Shown here: piece after piece, positions 39,211 to 50,600 of the stretch
Layout of the letters: every line of letters starts with the position of its first letter
How positions within the stretch are numbered: the stretch's first letter is position 1
Assembly: GCA_002050365.1 (NCBI GenBank)
Contig: MWYZ01000036.1
Location: forward strand, 1 to 64,000
Direction: 5' to 3'
Length of the DNA: 64,000 nucleotides
Source: Acidobacteria bacterium 28-1
GTDB lineage: Bacteria; Acidobacteriota; Blastocatellia; Pyrinomonadales; Pyrinomonadaceae
The notes under the pieces: model-generated
The model's database searches: none
Told to the model about the DNA's origin: nothing
Seen by the model: only the letters and a program-made list of their open reading frames with translations
Position numbers and translations under genes: made by a program

Positions 39211-40173
39211 TTACGCAACCTGAATCATAGCCCGCATTCTTTCGGCAAAATGGTTTGCTTCCCATTCGCTCCAAAGTTTGAGCGCGGAGCGATATTCTTT
39301 GGTTCGTTTCTTGACGAATTCGGATAACAGCCAAGTACCGGTTTGGTAATCGCTTCCATTTGTGGTTACGTTTTCTTGCCCGCGCCCGAGATGCTTGCCA
39401 AAACTTTCAATCCAAATGTCGCAGTCGTGAACTTCGCCCAGGAAAGATTGCATCTCGGCGATTTCGTCGGCAAACGGCTCGATTCGCGCGCCCCAACAAA
39501 CAACGAAAAGTTCGATGGCATAGCGCAGACGCTTGGCGGCGATGCGCATTTCATGTAACTCCTGGATATTGAAAGGCTTATAAAGACTCGTGCCCAAACC
39601 GAGTAAATCCTGCAAACTGCCGGCGACCACCTCGCGTCCGGCTTCGTTGAAACTAACAGTCCGCTTCGATTTTTTTCGTCTCGCCACTTTATCAATTGTT
39701 GCTGTGAATCGCTGCTGCAAATGGTTGAGGTTGCCGATGGCGAGGGCTTGCGTCAAATCTGATCGGGCAATCTCGCGCAAATTGCTCCGTTCTTCCAGCA
39801 ATTTTCCAATACCTTCTCTAATCAGTTCAGTTTCCGCTTTGGCATGCAATTCTTCAAGCGCGACAATCGCTACGTCTTGGTCGCGGACTGCGCCGAGCGC
39901 ATCGGCAAGTTGTTTTAGTTCCTTTCTTACCCGTTTGGGCGGGCGTTTATCCATCAGCGGCATAAAATCACGCAGCGCACTTCGAAGTCGCCGCGTCGCC
40001 ACGCGCATACTATGAACGCCTTCGATGTCCGAGAAATCAAGTGCCGCGCCGCGCAAACTCACCACTTCATCGAAACGCACGCGCAAAACTTCTGCTGCCC
40101 ATTCGAGAGCGTTTGCCGCACAATCAAGTCCGATTATTTCCTTCGCTTTCGCCATAATTAAAATTTGAAACAA
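39211..40173 (-). CDS. CHAD domain-containing protein
   Basis: VHSMRVATRRLRSALRDF, HEMRIAAKRLRYAIELF, LGEVHDCDIWIE. Confidence 0.9.
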   Translation of the reverse strand: MFQILIMAKAKEIIGLDCAANALEWAAEVLRVRFDEVVSLRGAALDFSDIEGVHSMRVATRRLRSALRDFMPLMDKRPPKRVRKELKQLADALGAVRDQDVAIVALEELHAKAETELIREGIGKLLEERSNLREIARSDLTQALAIGNLNHLQQRFTATIDKVARRKKSKRTVSFNEAGREVVAGSLQDLLGLGTSLYKPFNIQELHEMRIAAKRLRYAIELFVVCWGARIEPFADEIAEMQSFLGEVHDCDIWIESFGKHLGRGQENVTTNGSDYQTGTWLLSEFVKKRTKEYRSALKLWSEWEANHFAERMRAMIQVA

Positions 40174-40290
40174 TCATTGGCTTCATCCGTAAAGTTTAAA
40201 CTTCTGCCGATATTATAGGCAAATTTGGTGATAACGGGCAAATCATTTTTCATACGCTTGGATTTATTTGCCTGCCTTAAATCAAAAAAC

Positions 40291-40463
40291 ACTAAATTAA
40301 CCCAAGTTGCCAGCTATAATTTTTCACCGCAGAGACGCAAAGATTTCACGCAGAGATTCGCCGCAGATTTCTTGTTTTTCTCCGCGTTCCTCAGCGAGAA
40401 CTCCGCGCCTCTGCGGTAAAATTATTCAGTGTTTTCATAACTGGCAACCTGGATTAATTTAGT
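40291..40463. repeat. Nested inverted-repeat (MITE-like) element
   Basis: Outer imperfect IR ACTAAATTAACCCAAGTTGCCAGCTAT (40291-40317)/ATAACTGGCAACCTGGATTAATTTAGT (40437-40463); inner ACCGCAGAGACGC.../...CGCCTCTGCGGT. Confidence 0.85.
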
Positions 40464-40468
40464 ATTCG

Positions 40469-40942
40469 TTATTCTCCAACCAATACTCCACTACTTGCCA
40501 AGTTTTTGTTTTTATACATTCCGTCAGTGGTTACGTCCCTTTCGATTACTTCGGCAATCGAGGGCGGGATTTCAGGAACGACCGATTCATCTGGTAATTC
40601 TACTTCGGCTAAAAATAATCCCTCGGTTAATGTGGTTTGAAATTCATCAATTTCCCATATTAATCCGTCTTCACCGATGATTTCATAGCGTGTTTTTTCA
40701 ATTCTGGCATTTTCGGTCAGCGACCAGAGTATCTCAAACACTTCCTTTGAAATTTCATATTCTTCCTCTTCACGAACAAAACCTTCGCCGCCTTTTCTGG
40801 TCAGAAAAAACTTCTCGCCTTTCGCCCTTACGCGCACCTCAGGATTACCGACGCTGAAATAGCCTTGTAAAATTTTAGTTCCTTTTGTAATTCCAGTCGG
40901 GAGAGTACGTAACAAAAATTTTTTTTCAATTTCCTTATTCAT
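40469..40942 (-). CDS. CYTH domain protein (triphosphate tunnel metalloenzyme family)
   Basis: MNKEIEKKFLL (ExExK), KFFLTRKGG, EEYEISKEVFE, WEIDEFQTTLTEGLFLAEVELPDE. Confidence 0.92.
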   Translation of the reverse strand: MNKEIEKKFLLRTLPTGITKGTKILQGYFSVGNPEVRVRAKGEKFFLTRKGGEGFVREEEEYEISKEVFEILWSLTENARIEKTRYEIIGEDGLIWEIDEFQTTLTEGLFLAEVELPDESVVPEIPPSIAEVIERDVTTDGMYKNKNLASSGVLVGE

Positions 40943-41172
40943 AATTCTCTTCTAGCGAGAAGTTTACAACTTTATCTGTAACACAAAATTTACTCAAATT
41001 TAATCTTTACCTAAAACCGCTGATACATTTTGTTCATTTCCGGCTGTTAATCTTTCTCTTCTACATTCAAAACATTAATACATTTGAAACTGAAAATATG
41101 AGTCGGAAAAGGACGGCTAAACCTTTTCAAAAACAAAAATATATTTTCAATTTTAAGGAGAGAACTATAAAA

Positions 41173-44100
41173 ATGTTCACAGAAAAAAAACTTATCTATC
41201 GAATTTTCTTGATGTTGGCGTTATTTGCCAGTGGAATGATGGCGGTTGAAGCGCAAGTTGATACAGCGTCTCTGACCGGACAAGTCAACGACCCGCAAGG
41301 CGCGGCGGTTGCCGGAGCGCGTGTCGTCGCTACCAATCAGGCAACAAACATTACCGTTGAAACAATTACCAACGGCGAAGGTTATTATACTTTTACAAAT
41401 TTGCGTCCGAATTTATACACAATAGAAATTACGCAGCAAGGATTTAAAACCGATTCGCGCAAGGACGTTGAATTAAATGTGGGGGAGAAAGCGCGGTTCG
41501 ATTTTCAGCTTTCCGTTGGCGACACAACTACTATTGTTGACGTAACGAGCGAAAATCAAACTCTGGTGCAGCGCGAAGATGCCATTGTCGGCAGTGTCGT
41601 TGACAATCGAAGAATTACCCAACTGCCTTTATTGCAGCGTAGTTGGGATGATTTGCTGTCGCAGGTCGCGGGCGTGCAAAACGAACCTTACACCGAACAA
41701 GGCGGCGGCACGGCGGCGGGACGCACCGGCTCGGCAAACATTCACGGAGCGCGCTCCTTGCACAACAATTTTATCCTTGACGGTCAGGACAACAATTCAA
41801 TCTCGACCAATGTGCAGGAGTTTTCAACTCAGGTTTCGCGCCCATCGGTTGATGCTATCAGCGAATTTAAAGTTGTTACGTCGCCGTTTTCGGCTGAATA
41901 CGGACGGGCGGCGGGCGGCGCGATTATCGTGACCACCAAATCCGGGACAAACGATTTTCACGGCGTCGCTTACGAATATCATCGCAACCGCGTTTTCGAT
42001 GCCAACGACTTTTTCTCGAACCGCGTCGGACGTTCGCGTCCGCAGCGCGTCCAAAACCAATTCGGCGCAAACCTGGGCGGTCCGATTTGGAAAAATAAAG
42101 CGTTTTTCTTTGCCGATTACGAAGGCACACGCATTCGTCAGGGCATTCTTTTAACCGGACAAGTTCCGCTGCAAAGCGAACTGCGCGGCGATTTTTCCAC
42201 GCGGCTCGGCGGCAATCTTTTTGAAATAATCGCCCCGAACGCGCAAGGTCAATGCGTCGGAACGGGACAATTCATTCGGAGCGGACAAATTTTCAACCCG
42301 GCGACGACGCGCCCGAATCCGTGTTTCACGAGCGGAACAGCCGCTAATCCATATCAGCGACTGGCGGTTATCCGCGACCCGTATCCGGGCAACATTATCA
42401 CCAACATCAATCCGACGGCGGCGCGCCTGGCGGCGTTTTATCCCGCGCCGAATTTGCCGGGACGCGCCAACAATTTTGTTCGCACGCCCGCCATTTCCGA
42501 CGACAACGACCGCTTTACGACCAAGCTCGATTACAAATTAAATGCCGCCAACGACATCTTCGGGCGTTATTCTTACGGCAGGCGCGACCGCTTTTTGCCC
42601 GGCGTATTCGGCGGAGTCGCCGACGGCAGCGACAGTTCGGCGCGCGGTTTGACGACCGTGAAAAATCATTCGATTTTAATCGGCTGGAATTATCTGGTTT
42701 CGCCGAGCGTCGTCAACCAATTTCGCTTCGGCTACAATTACGCCAACGCCTTCACCGCGCAAGAACCGTTCGGACAAGGTTCGAGTTCGGACTTTGTTCC
42801 GGGAATCCCGAACGACCCGGTTGTGCAGGGCGGACTTCCGGCGATTCTTCTGACGACCGAAGGTTTTAACCCGCGGCTCGGCTCGGCGGATTTTAATCCG
42901 AAATTCCAAAACTCAAAACAATTTCAATTCAGCGATACGCTGACTTATCTGCGCGGGGCGCACACATTTCGTTTCGGCACGGAAATTTTAGCTCCGCTCA
43001 AACTCCGCTTTCTCGATATTCCGGTGGCTCGCGGACGCTTTGCCTTTAACGGTTTTTACACGCAGCTTTCGCCCGGTGTGAGCGGAACGGGCAGTTCGGT
43101 TGCCGATTTTTTGACCGGCAATCCGATTCAAGCGGCTCTGACTAATGTTTTCGTCGTCAATCAACGCCGCGAAATGTATTCGTTTTTCGCTCAGGACGAT
43201 TGGAAAGTGATGCCGAATTTAACCGTCAATTTAGGTTTGCGATACGATTACGGAACGCCGTATTACGAAGCCCAAAATCGCCAGGTCAATTTTGACCCGG
43301 TTGCCGCCGCCGCCGCAACAAACCAGGCCCAAGCCTTCGCCAGTTTGCGCCAAGCCACCGACGGAAGCATCGAAGAACGCGCTCTGGTCAAACCGGACAG
43401 AAACAATTTCGCGCCGCGCGTCGGTTTCGCTTATTCGGTCAATGACAAACTCGTCGTGCGCGGCGGTTACGGAATTTTCTACAACCTGCTCGACCGCATC
43501 GGCTCGGAAGACCAAATCTCGATTAATCCGCCGTCGGTTGTGCAATTTCAGGCAACCGGCAACGGCGTTGCATTGCCGCTCGGCACGATTAATTTGACGA
43601 ACGGATTTCCGGCGAACACGCTCGACCCGAATAATGTTCAAGTCCGCAATCTGCGGATTCGCGCCATCAACCCGGAATCAAAAGTTCCATATTTGCAGCA
43701 AGGCACAATCGGCGTTCAATACCAATTCGCCAACAACTGGTTTGCCGAAGCCAACTATGTTCACACCAGAGGAACGAAACTTTACGTTTTACGCGACTTG
43801 AACCAAGCCGACCCAGCGACGATTGTGGGCGGTTTGGTTACGGCGCGTCCGCGTCCGTTCGCGCAATTTGGCGAAGTCGAATACCGCGACGATTTGGGAA
43901 TATCGCGTTACAACGCGCTCGAAACGACGCTCGACAAACGCTTTTCAAACGGCTACACGATTCGCGCCGTCTATACTTTGTCGAATTCAAAAGACAACAC
44001 GGGCGAACATTTGACCAATAACGGTTCGAGTTCGAGTTTGCCGAATTCGCGCGACGCTTCGCTCTGGTATGGCAACTCGGATTTTGACGTAAAACATCGT

Positions 44101-44631
44101 TTCGTGATGAATGCGATTTGGGAACTGCCGTTCGGCAAAGGCAAGAAGTTTTTGAGCGAAGGCATCGGCGCGGCAATTTTCGGCGGCTGGGATATAGCCG
44201 GAAGTTTCAATCACCGCACCGGCAGACCGTTCACCGTTACGCAGGGCGGCGACCCGCTTCGCGTCGGAAGTTTTCAGCCGACGCTGCCGAATCTCATCGG
44301 CAACCCGACTTTGGAAAATCCGACAATTGACCGCTGGTTTGACCGGGCGGCGTTTCAACCTTTAACGCCGGGCGTGTCCACCTTCGGCGACCAACGCCGC
44401 AACGTTTTGCGCGGACCGAAATTCGCGTCGCTCGATTTCGCCGTTCATCGCCGCTTTGGATTGTGGAACGAAAATACGAATTTGGAGTTTCGCTGGGAAG
44501 TTTTCAACGCGCTTAATCGGGCAAACTTCGCTTTGCCGAATCGTTCGATTGATTCTTCGAGCGTCGGAACAATCACCGCTCTGCAGGGCGACCCGCGCGT
44601 GATGCAGTTCGCTGTGCGATTCAATTTTTAA
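41173..44631 (+). CDS. TonB-dependent receptor, Oar-like
   Basis: ASLTGQVNDPQGAAVAGARVVATNQATN, ITQLPLLQRSWDDLLSQVAGVQ, C-terminal RVMQFAVRFNF. Start set at ATG after AAGGAGAGAACTATAAAA; the track uses 41098. Confidence 0.92.
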   Translation: MFTEKKLIYRIFLMLALFASGMMAVEAQVDTASLTGQVNDPQGAAVAGARVVATNQATNITVETITNGEGYYTFTNLRPNLYTIEITQQGFKTDSRKDVELNVGEKARFDFQLSVGDTTTIVDVTSENQTLVQREDAIVGSVVDNRRITQLPLLQRSWDDLLSQVAGVQNEPYTEQGGGTAAGRTGSANIHGARSLHNNFILDGQDNNSISTNVQEFSTQVSRPSVDAISEFKVVTSPFSAEYGRAAGGAIIVTTKSGTNDFHGVAYEYHRNRVFDANDFFSNRVGRSRPQRVQNQFGANLGGPIWKNKAFFFADYEGTRIRQGILLTGQVPLQSELRGDFSTRLGGNLFEIIAPNAQGQCVGTGQFIRSGQIFNPATTRPNPCFTSGTAANPYQRLAVIRDPYPGNIITNINPTAARLAAFYPAPNLPGRANNFVRTPAISDDNDRFTTKLDYKLNAANDIFGRYSYGRRDRFLPGVFGGVADGSDSSARGLTTVKNHSILIGWNYLVSPSVVNQFRFGYNYANAFTAQEPFGQGSSSDFVPGIPNDPVVQGGLPAILLTTEGFNPRLGSADFNPKFQNSKQFQFSDTLTYLRGAHTFRFGTEILAPLKLRFLDIPVARGRFAFNGFYTQLSPGVSGTGSSVADFLTGNPIQAALTNVFVVNQRREMYSFFAQDDWKVMPNLTVNLGLRYDYGTPYYEAQNRQVNFDPVAAAAATNQAQAFASLRQATDGSIEERALVKPDRNNFAPRVGFAYSVNDKLVVRGGYGIFYNLLDRIGSEDQISINPPSVVQFQATGNGVALPLGTINLTNGFPANTLDPNNVQVRNLRIRAINPESKVPYLQQGTIGVQYQFANNWFAEANYVHTRGTKLYVLRDLNQADPATIVGGLVTARPRPFAQFGEVEYRDDLGISRYNALETTLDKRFSNGYTIRAVYTLSNSKDNTGEHLTNNGSSSSLPNSRDASLWYGNSDFDVKHRFVMNAIWELPFGKGKKFLSEGIGAAIFGGWDIAGSFNHRTGRPFTVTQGGDPLRVGSFQPTLPNLIGNPTLENPTIDRWFDRAAFQPLTPGVSTFGDQRRNVLRGPKFASLDFAVHRRFGLWNENTNLEFRWEVFNALNRANFALPNRSIDSSSVGTITALQGDPRVMQFAVRFNF

Positions 44632-44703
44632 TCAACTCCCGGTTGATTATGCGCGGAGGAGCGGGAAACCCAAAGCCTGCTCCTCCAAATTTTATTTTCA
44701 GTT

Positions 44704-46185
44704 ATGATTAAATTTATTTTTGCTCTGATTCTGCTTTTCATTCCGCTGCTTGCGTCGGCGCAGACGTTTGAGAAAACGGTTTTAATCGCGCCGCCGAAAG
44801 AGAACGAAAGCCGCTATTTTTACGTTCCGTTTGATGTTCCGGCAGGCGCGAAAAGTATTTCTATAAACTATGAATACGACCGAGCAAATGGCGCAAATGT
44901 TTTAGATTTAGGCGTATTCGATTCGCATTTCGCAAAAGATAAATCCGATATGTCCGGTTTTCGCGGCTGGAGCGGCGGGCGCAGAAACTCGATTTTTATC
45001 TCCGAAAACGAAGCGACCAACGGTTATATTGCGGGAAAACTGCCTTCAGGTCAGTGGCGTGTAATCTTGGGACTTTATAAAGTTGCGCCCGAAGGCGCGA
45101 GTGTAATGATTAAAGTTAAAATCAACGAAGTTGAAGCCGCCGCCCGGCAGCAATTGACCGAAGAAAAAGCTAAAGTTTTCGATTTTCCTAAAAGGAGACG
45201 AATCGCGCCGCCGACCGCTAACAGTTACACTTGGTTTCGCGGTGACCTTCACACACATACTTTCCACAGCGACGGCAATTGGACGATTAAAGGAATTTTG
45301 GATTACGCGCAGGCGAACGATCTGGATTTCGTCGGCATTACCGAACACAATACTTTTTCGCATCATACGGAGATTGATTCGCTCGCCGTAAATTATAAAA
45401 ATCTGCTTGTCCTGCGCGGCGAGGAAGTGACGACTTACGGCGGACATTTCAATGTTTGGGGTTTGCCGAAAAATGAATTGATTGATTTTCGCATTACGCC
45501 GAAAGACGTGAGTCGTTTGCGAGTGGCTGTTGATCGTGTTCACCAACTCGGACTGATGGCTTCGATAAATCATCCGACTGCGCTGTGCGGCGGCTGCGAT
45601 TGGAGTTACGGCGATTGGAGCGTAATGGATTCGGTTGAAATCTGGAACGGCGCGTGGGATTTTCAAGACGAAGCCGCGCTCAAATTATGGGACGCGCTTT
45701 TGCAACGAGGAAATCGCATCACGGCAATCGGCTCAAGCGACACGCACAGTCCGCCGCTCGCCGAAAATAAAAACGGATTGGCAATCGGCATCCCGACCAA
45801 TCACGTCGGAATGAAACAATTAGCCCAAAATGATTTATTAGCGGCAATCAAGAACGGTCGGGTTTGGATTAGCGCAAATCCGACCGATTACAGTCTGGAA
45901 TTTTCCGCATTTAACGGCTCACGAATAAACATCGGTGACCTGGCTGCAAATTTGAATAATAAAATTCGCTTTGATTGCCAGGCGAAAAATTTTCCCGTCG
46001 GCGCAACGGTTTCCTTAATCTCTAACAATCAGGTTTTGCTGAAAGAAAAAATCGAACGGGCGGAATACGTTTTCGCCAAAGAGTTAAGCGGCGAAAAAGA
46101 TTCGTATTTTCGCCTCGAAGTGCGAAGCGAAACGGGCGCGATGCTCGCCTTTACCAACCCGATTTATATTCAAATTAAAAAATGA
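44704..46185 (+). CDS. Secreted PHP/CehA-McbA-type metallohydrolase
   Basis: WFRGDLHTHTFHSDGNWTIKGILDYAQANDLDFVGITEHNT, SINHPTALC, AIGSSDTHS. Confidence 0.88.
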   Translation: MIKFIFALILLFIPLLASAQTFEKTVLIAPPKENESRYFYVPFDVPAGAKSISINYEYDRANGANVLDLGVFDSHFAKDKSDMSGFRGWSGGRRNSIFISENEATNGYIAGKLPSGQWRVILGLYKVAPEGASVMIKVKINEVEAAARQQLTEEKAKVFDFPKRRRIAPPTANSYTWFRGDLHTHTFHSDGNWTIKGILDYAQANDLDFVGITEHNTFSHHTEIDSLAVNYKNLLVLRGEEVTTYGGHFNVWGLPKNELIDFRITPKDVSRLRVAVDRVHQLGLMASINHPTALCGGCDWSYGDWSVMDSVEIWNGAWDFQDEAALKLWDALLQRGNRITAIGSSDTHSPPLAENKNGLAIGIPTNHVGMKQLAQNDLLAAIKNGRVWISANPTDYSLEFSAFNGSRINIGDLAANLNNKIRFDCQAKNFPVGATVSLISNNQVLLKEKIERAEYVFAKELSGEKDSYFRLEVRSETGAMLAFTNPIYIQIKK

Positions 46186-47612
46186 AAAATCTATTTTGGT
46201 TAATTTTACTGATTTCTTTATATGCGTCCGCAGCATTCGCGCAATGCGAGAAAGAACCGACGATTGAACGGACGGGCAAAATCATCCACGCGAAAAAGTT
46301 CAGCGTTCCGTTCAAGACGAATTTTGCTTCAAAAATGCTTTTCAAAATGATCGGCGCATTGACCGAAGGGCGCGAAAACGAAATGTTTCTATCGTTCGAC
46401 GCGAGCGTGACGGGCGCAGATTGGATGGTGAAAAACGCCGAAGCCGCCGTTTTAACCGTGTTCGTTGACGGCAAATATAATCAGGATGTAATTCTTTTCG
46501 CGGGCGCGAAAAAGTTCAACTATCGAGCGAGCTTGGGAAAATTTGAGACGGGCGAATACATATTGAGCATCGCCCTCAACGAAGCGCGTTCCGCACCGAA
46601 CGCCAAACAGGTGAAATTATTCTCTTCTTCAATTTTCCCAAGCGAGTTGACTCTGGTAAAAAACGGCGGCGACGAGCGCGACTTCATCGCGTTGACTCAC
46701 GCGCCCGTGATTTACGCGCGTCCCGACACGGTTGATAAATTCTCTGACATTCCGCTTTTAACTTATTACGAAATTTTTCCATTTGGTGAAAACGCTTTCA
46801 AAATTCGCTACACCGTCATATACAGCAACGAAGACGGCGGCACGCAAACCGCCGCGCTGATGGCGCGTTGGGGACGCGCAACTGACATCGAATGGGTTTA
46901 TGAAATCGAATTTAAAGACGGCAACCTCGTTTCCGAAATTTATCAAGGCGCAAATCACGAAACGAAAAAGTTTGCAGGCAAGCGCATTTTCGGAAATCAT
47001 TCGCTAATTTTCGACGTAACCGTGAACAATAATTTTTCCGACGCGGGTTGTTCCGAATTGCGCTCGGCGCAACTTCCGATAAAAGTTGATTTATCACGAA
47101 AGTCGCGTGAAACCATTATGGACGAAAACGAATGGACGTATCGCTTAATGGCGCAGGAAGCAACGAGAGAAGGACGCATCAACGCGGCGAAACTCGACGC
47201 GAACACGATTGCCGACCCGCGTGATTATCTCTACGCTGAGATTTACAGCGAACCGAAAGCGGCGGCGATTGCGCTCGAAGCCGAATCTTTTAGCGGTGAA
47301 AAGTTTTCTTCCGATTTAGGAAACGCGGCTTTGCGTGTCAGCCGCAACGGATTTGTGCGGATTGCGATGCGCTTTCCGAAAGATTCTATGGCGAATTTTC
47401 CGGCGGCGGTTACCGTTGCTTGTTATGCGGCTTCAAACGACGGTTCGACGCGAGAAGGTTCTTGCCAAAATCTGCGATTGATAAAATTGGTGCGGCTTGA
47501 CCAAAATTATTTGCCCGTCGTCCAAAAACTTGACTCGCCGCCGCAAACGGTTAAAGTTGGCGAAAAAGCCGTCTTTCCGTTTTCGCAACGCAGACAAGCA
47601 ATTTTGAGATAA
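46182..47612 (+). CDS. Secreted hypothetical protein
   Basis: MKNLFWLILLISLYASAAFAQ signal peptide; 4-bp overlap with the PHP gene; no family recognised. Confidence 0.75.
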   Translation: MKNLFWLILLISLYASAAFAQCEKEPTIERTGKIIHAKKFSVPFKTNFASKMLFKMIGALTEGRENEMFLSFDASVTGADWMVKNAEAAVLTVFVDGKYNQDVILFAGAKKFNYRASLGKFETGEYILSIALNEARSAPNAKQVKLFSSSIFPSELTLVKNGGDERDFIALTHAPVIYARPDTVDKFSDIPLLTYYEIFPFGENAFKIRYTVIYSNEDGGTQTAALMARWGRATDIEWVYEIEFKDGNLVSEIYQGANHETKKFAGKRIFGNHSLIFDVTVNNNFSDAGCSELRSAQLPIKVDLSRKSRETIMDENEWTYRLMAQEATREGRINAAKLDANTIADPRDYLYAEIYSEPKAAAIALEAESFSGEKFSSDLGNAALRVSRNGFVRIAMRFPKDSMANFPAAVTVACYAASNDGSTREGSCQNLRLIKLVRLDQNYLPVVQKLDSPPQTVKVGEKAVFPFSQRRQAILR

Positions 47613-47675
47613 TTATTTTTAAGCGTTAGAATAAATATTCCAACAAGTTCTAATTTTCCGGGAGAATCTAAACAA

Positions 47676-50600
47676 ATGTCTGCCTTTGCCCGACGATTTT
47701 TTATTTTTGCATTCGGTTTATTGATTTTAGCCACAATGGTTACCGCTTTTTTATGGCTGCCGCCCGAATCGGCGGCGCAAGGTGAAATTGTTAATAATGT
47801 CGGCACGCAGGGACGCGCTTTAACGCCTGCCGGAAAACTTATTGTGGACGCGGCGACGAATCTTCCGGCGGTTGCGCCGCTTACGGTTGATTTTGTTCGC
47901 TCGCCCGATAATTCCGGCACGGACGGCAAAGGTCGTTTCTTGATTGCCGTCAATAGCGGGTTCGGTTTGCAGTTTAATTCCGAAAGCAAAGCGCAGCAGA
48001 CATTATCGGTTATTGATTTGAACTTAATGCCCGAACCGCAAGTTATTCAAAACGTCTATTTTCCGACTCCGAACAGCGCGAATTTCGGCGTAACATTTTC
48101 CACCGAAAAAGATACGGACGGCACTTTTACGATGTTTGTTGCGGGCGGTTTTCAAAACCGCATCTGGATTTTCAAATTCAATCCGAACGAAAAAGAGCCG
48201 ATTTCACCCGGCAATAAACCCGACGCAGAACTTAAAGCCGGATTTATCGATGTCGGCGCGTTTTCCGATTACGCCCCGAGTCCGTATTACAACCGCAATC
48301 TAGCGCCGGTTTATCCGACCGGAATCGCTTTAAGTCCCGACAATGCGACGCTTTACGTCGCTAATAATTTAGGCGACAGTTTAGGAATTTTGCAGGATTG
48401 GAAAGGTGAGCGAAAAATCACGAGAGTTCGGCTCAGGCGCAACGGCTCGTCGCAGTTTGTTTATCCGTATGATGTCGAAATTCTTCCCGAAGCCAACAGT
48501 AATCGAGTCGCAAAAGTATATGTTTCGCTGTGGGGCGACGCTTCCGTGGCAGTGGTTAATCCCGAAAATCCGGCTCAAACTTTGAAACATATTGCAGTCG
48601 AACGGCACCCGACGGCGATGCTTTTGAACGCTGATAAATCGCGCCTTTTCGTCGTTAATTCCGATGCCGACAGCGTTTCCGTTATTGACACGGGAAGCGA
48701 CCGCGTGTTTGAAAAAATCAATGTCAAATTGGCTGAAAATGCTTTGGGCGGAATGAGTCCCGAAGGTTTAGCTTTAAGCGCGGACGAAAAAACTTTGTAT
48801 GTCGCCAATTCTCACACGAACGCCGTCGCCGTCGTTTCGCTTGCGGATTCGGGTGTGCAGAGTTTTGACTCAAAACCACAAAATCCAAAATCGAAAAAGC
48901 AAAATCCAAAATCCAAAGTTGCCGGTTTTATTCCGACCGGAAATTATCCGTCGGCAGTTGCCGTCGTGCAAAATCGTTTGTTTATCGGCAATGGCAAAGG
49001 CACCGGCTTTGAAAACTCTTCGGTGATTGTCAACAATTCGGGACGCGCTCCGAATATGCCCAACGAAAAATTTCCGGCAGGCAAAACCAATCGGCGCGGG
49101 CAGTATAATCCGTCGCTGACCAGCGGCAACCTTAGTTTGGTTGATTTGCCGAACGAACGCGCTCTTTATGAATACACGCAGGCGACGATGCGAAATAACG
49201 GCTTGCTCGGTGCGAAAAACAAACCGCTTTTTGCCGGAAATCGTTCGCCATTCAAACACATTATTTACGTTATCCGTGAAAATCGCACTTACGACCAGGT
49301 TTTCGGCGATTTGGAAAAATCAGGCGATGGCTCAAAAGCCGACGGCGATGCTTCGGTTGCTATCTTCGGCGCGGGAGAAATTGCCAAATCGCCTTCCGGC
49401 AAAAGTCAAAACATCACGCCTAACGCCCGCGCTTTAGCGTTGCGTTTCGGCTTGCTCGACCGCTTTTTCGTCAACGCCGAAGCCTCGCCAGACGGACATA
49501 ACTGGTCAACCGCCGCTTTTTCCAGCGATTTTGTGGACAAGGTTTTCCGCTGGAATTATTCGGGGCGCGGTCAGACCTATGATTTTGAAGGCTTTAACCG
49601 TCTGCCGTCGTTCGAGCCGCCCGCGAACCAGCCGCCCGGCAGTGTTCCGTCCGTTTTTCGTCTGCCCGCAACGGAAAACGACATCGCCAATTTTATGAAG
49701 CGGTTTGTTCCGTATTTGAACGGCAGCCGCGACATTGCCGAACCGGAAACGCTTTATTTGTGGGATGCGGCAAAGCGTGCCGGTTTGACATATCGCAACT
49801 ACGGCGAATTCGTCGCCACCGTCTCCGAAGCCGATGTCGAGGAGGTCAACACGCGCAAATCGAAATCCTATCCTGATTTATCGCCGACCGAGACCGCTTT
49901 TGCGACGAAAAAATCTCTCGAAGGCAATTTTTCGCCTGCGCATCCGAATTTCGATATGCTGATTCCAGATGCGATGACGACCGATTCTTACCGCGCGGCA
50001 AAGGAAAATAAAGCGATTGACGCGGCAATTACCGGAAATAATTCCGAACCGAAGTTTCGCGGCACGTCACGTTTCGGCGCGTGGCGAAGGGAATTTCGCG
50101 GGTTCGTAGAAGATTTGAAAAGCGGTAAAGGCGACCGTCTGCCGAATCTTTCGATTGTTCGTCTGTCGAATGACCACACGGCTGGCTTAAATGAAAAAAT
50201 GCCGACTCCGCAGTTTTTCGTCGCCGAAAATGATTACGCGCTCGGGCGAATGGTTGAAGAAGTGTCGAACAGCCCGTATTGGAAGGACACCGCGATCTTC
50301 GTGGTTGAAGATGACGCGCAGGATGGACCCGACCACATTGACGCGCATCGTTCGCCCGCGCTGGTTATTTCCGCTTATAACCGGAAGGGCGCGCTCGTTC
50401 ACGATTATCACAACACGGTCAGCCTTATTCGCACAATGGAAATTTGTCTGGGCTTGCCGCCTATGAACTTCTTAGATGCGAACGCCGCGCCGATTGATAT
50501 TTTTACCGTTGAGCCGGATTTAACCACGTTCCGGGCGAGTTTGCCAGATGTGGCTTTGGATAATCTCTTTCCGCCGAAGAAAGTATCAACCGCAATGCGT

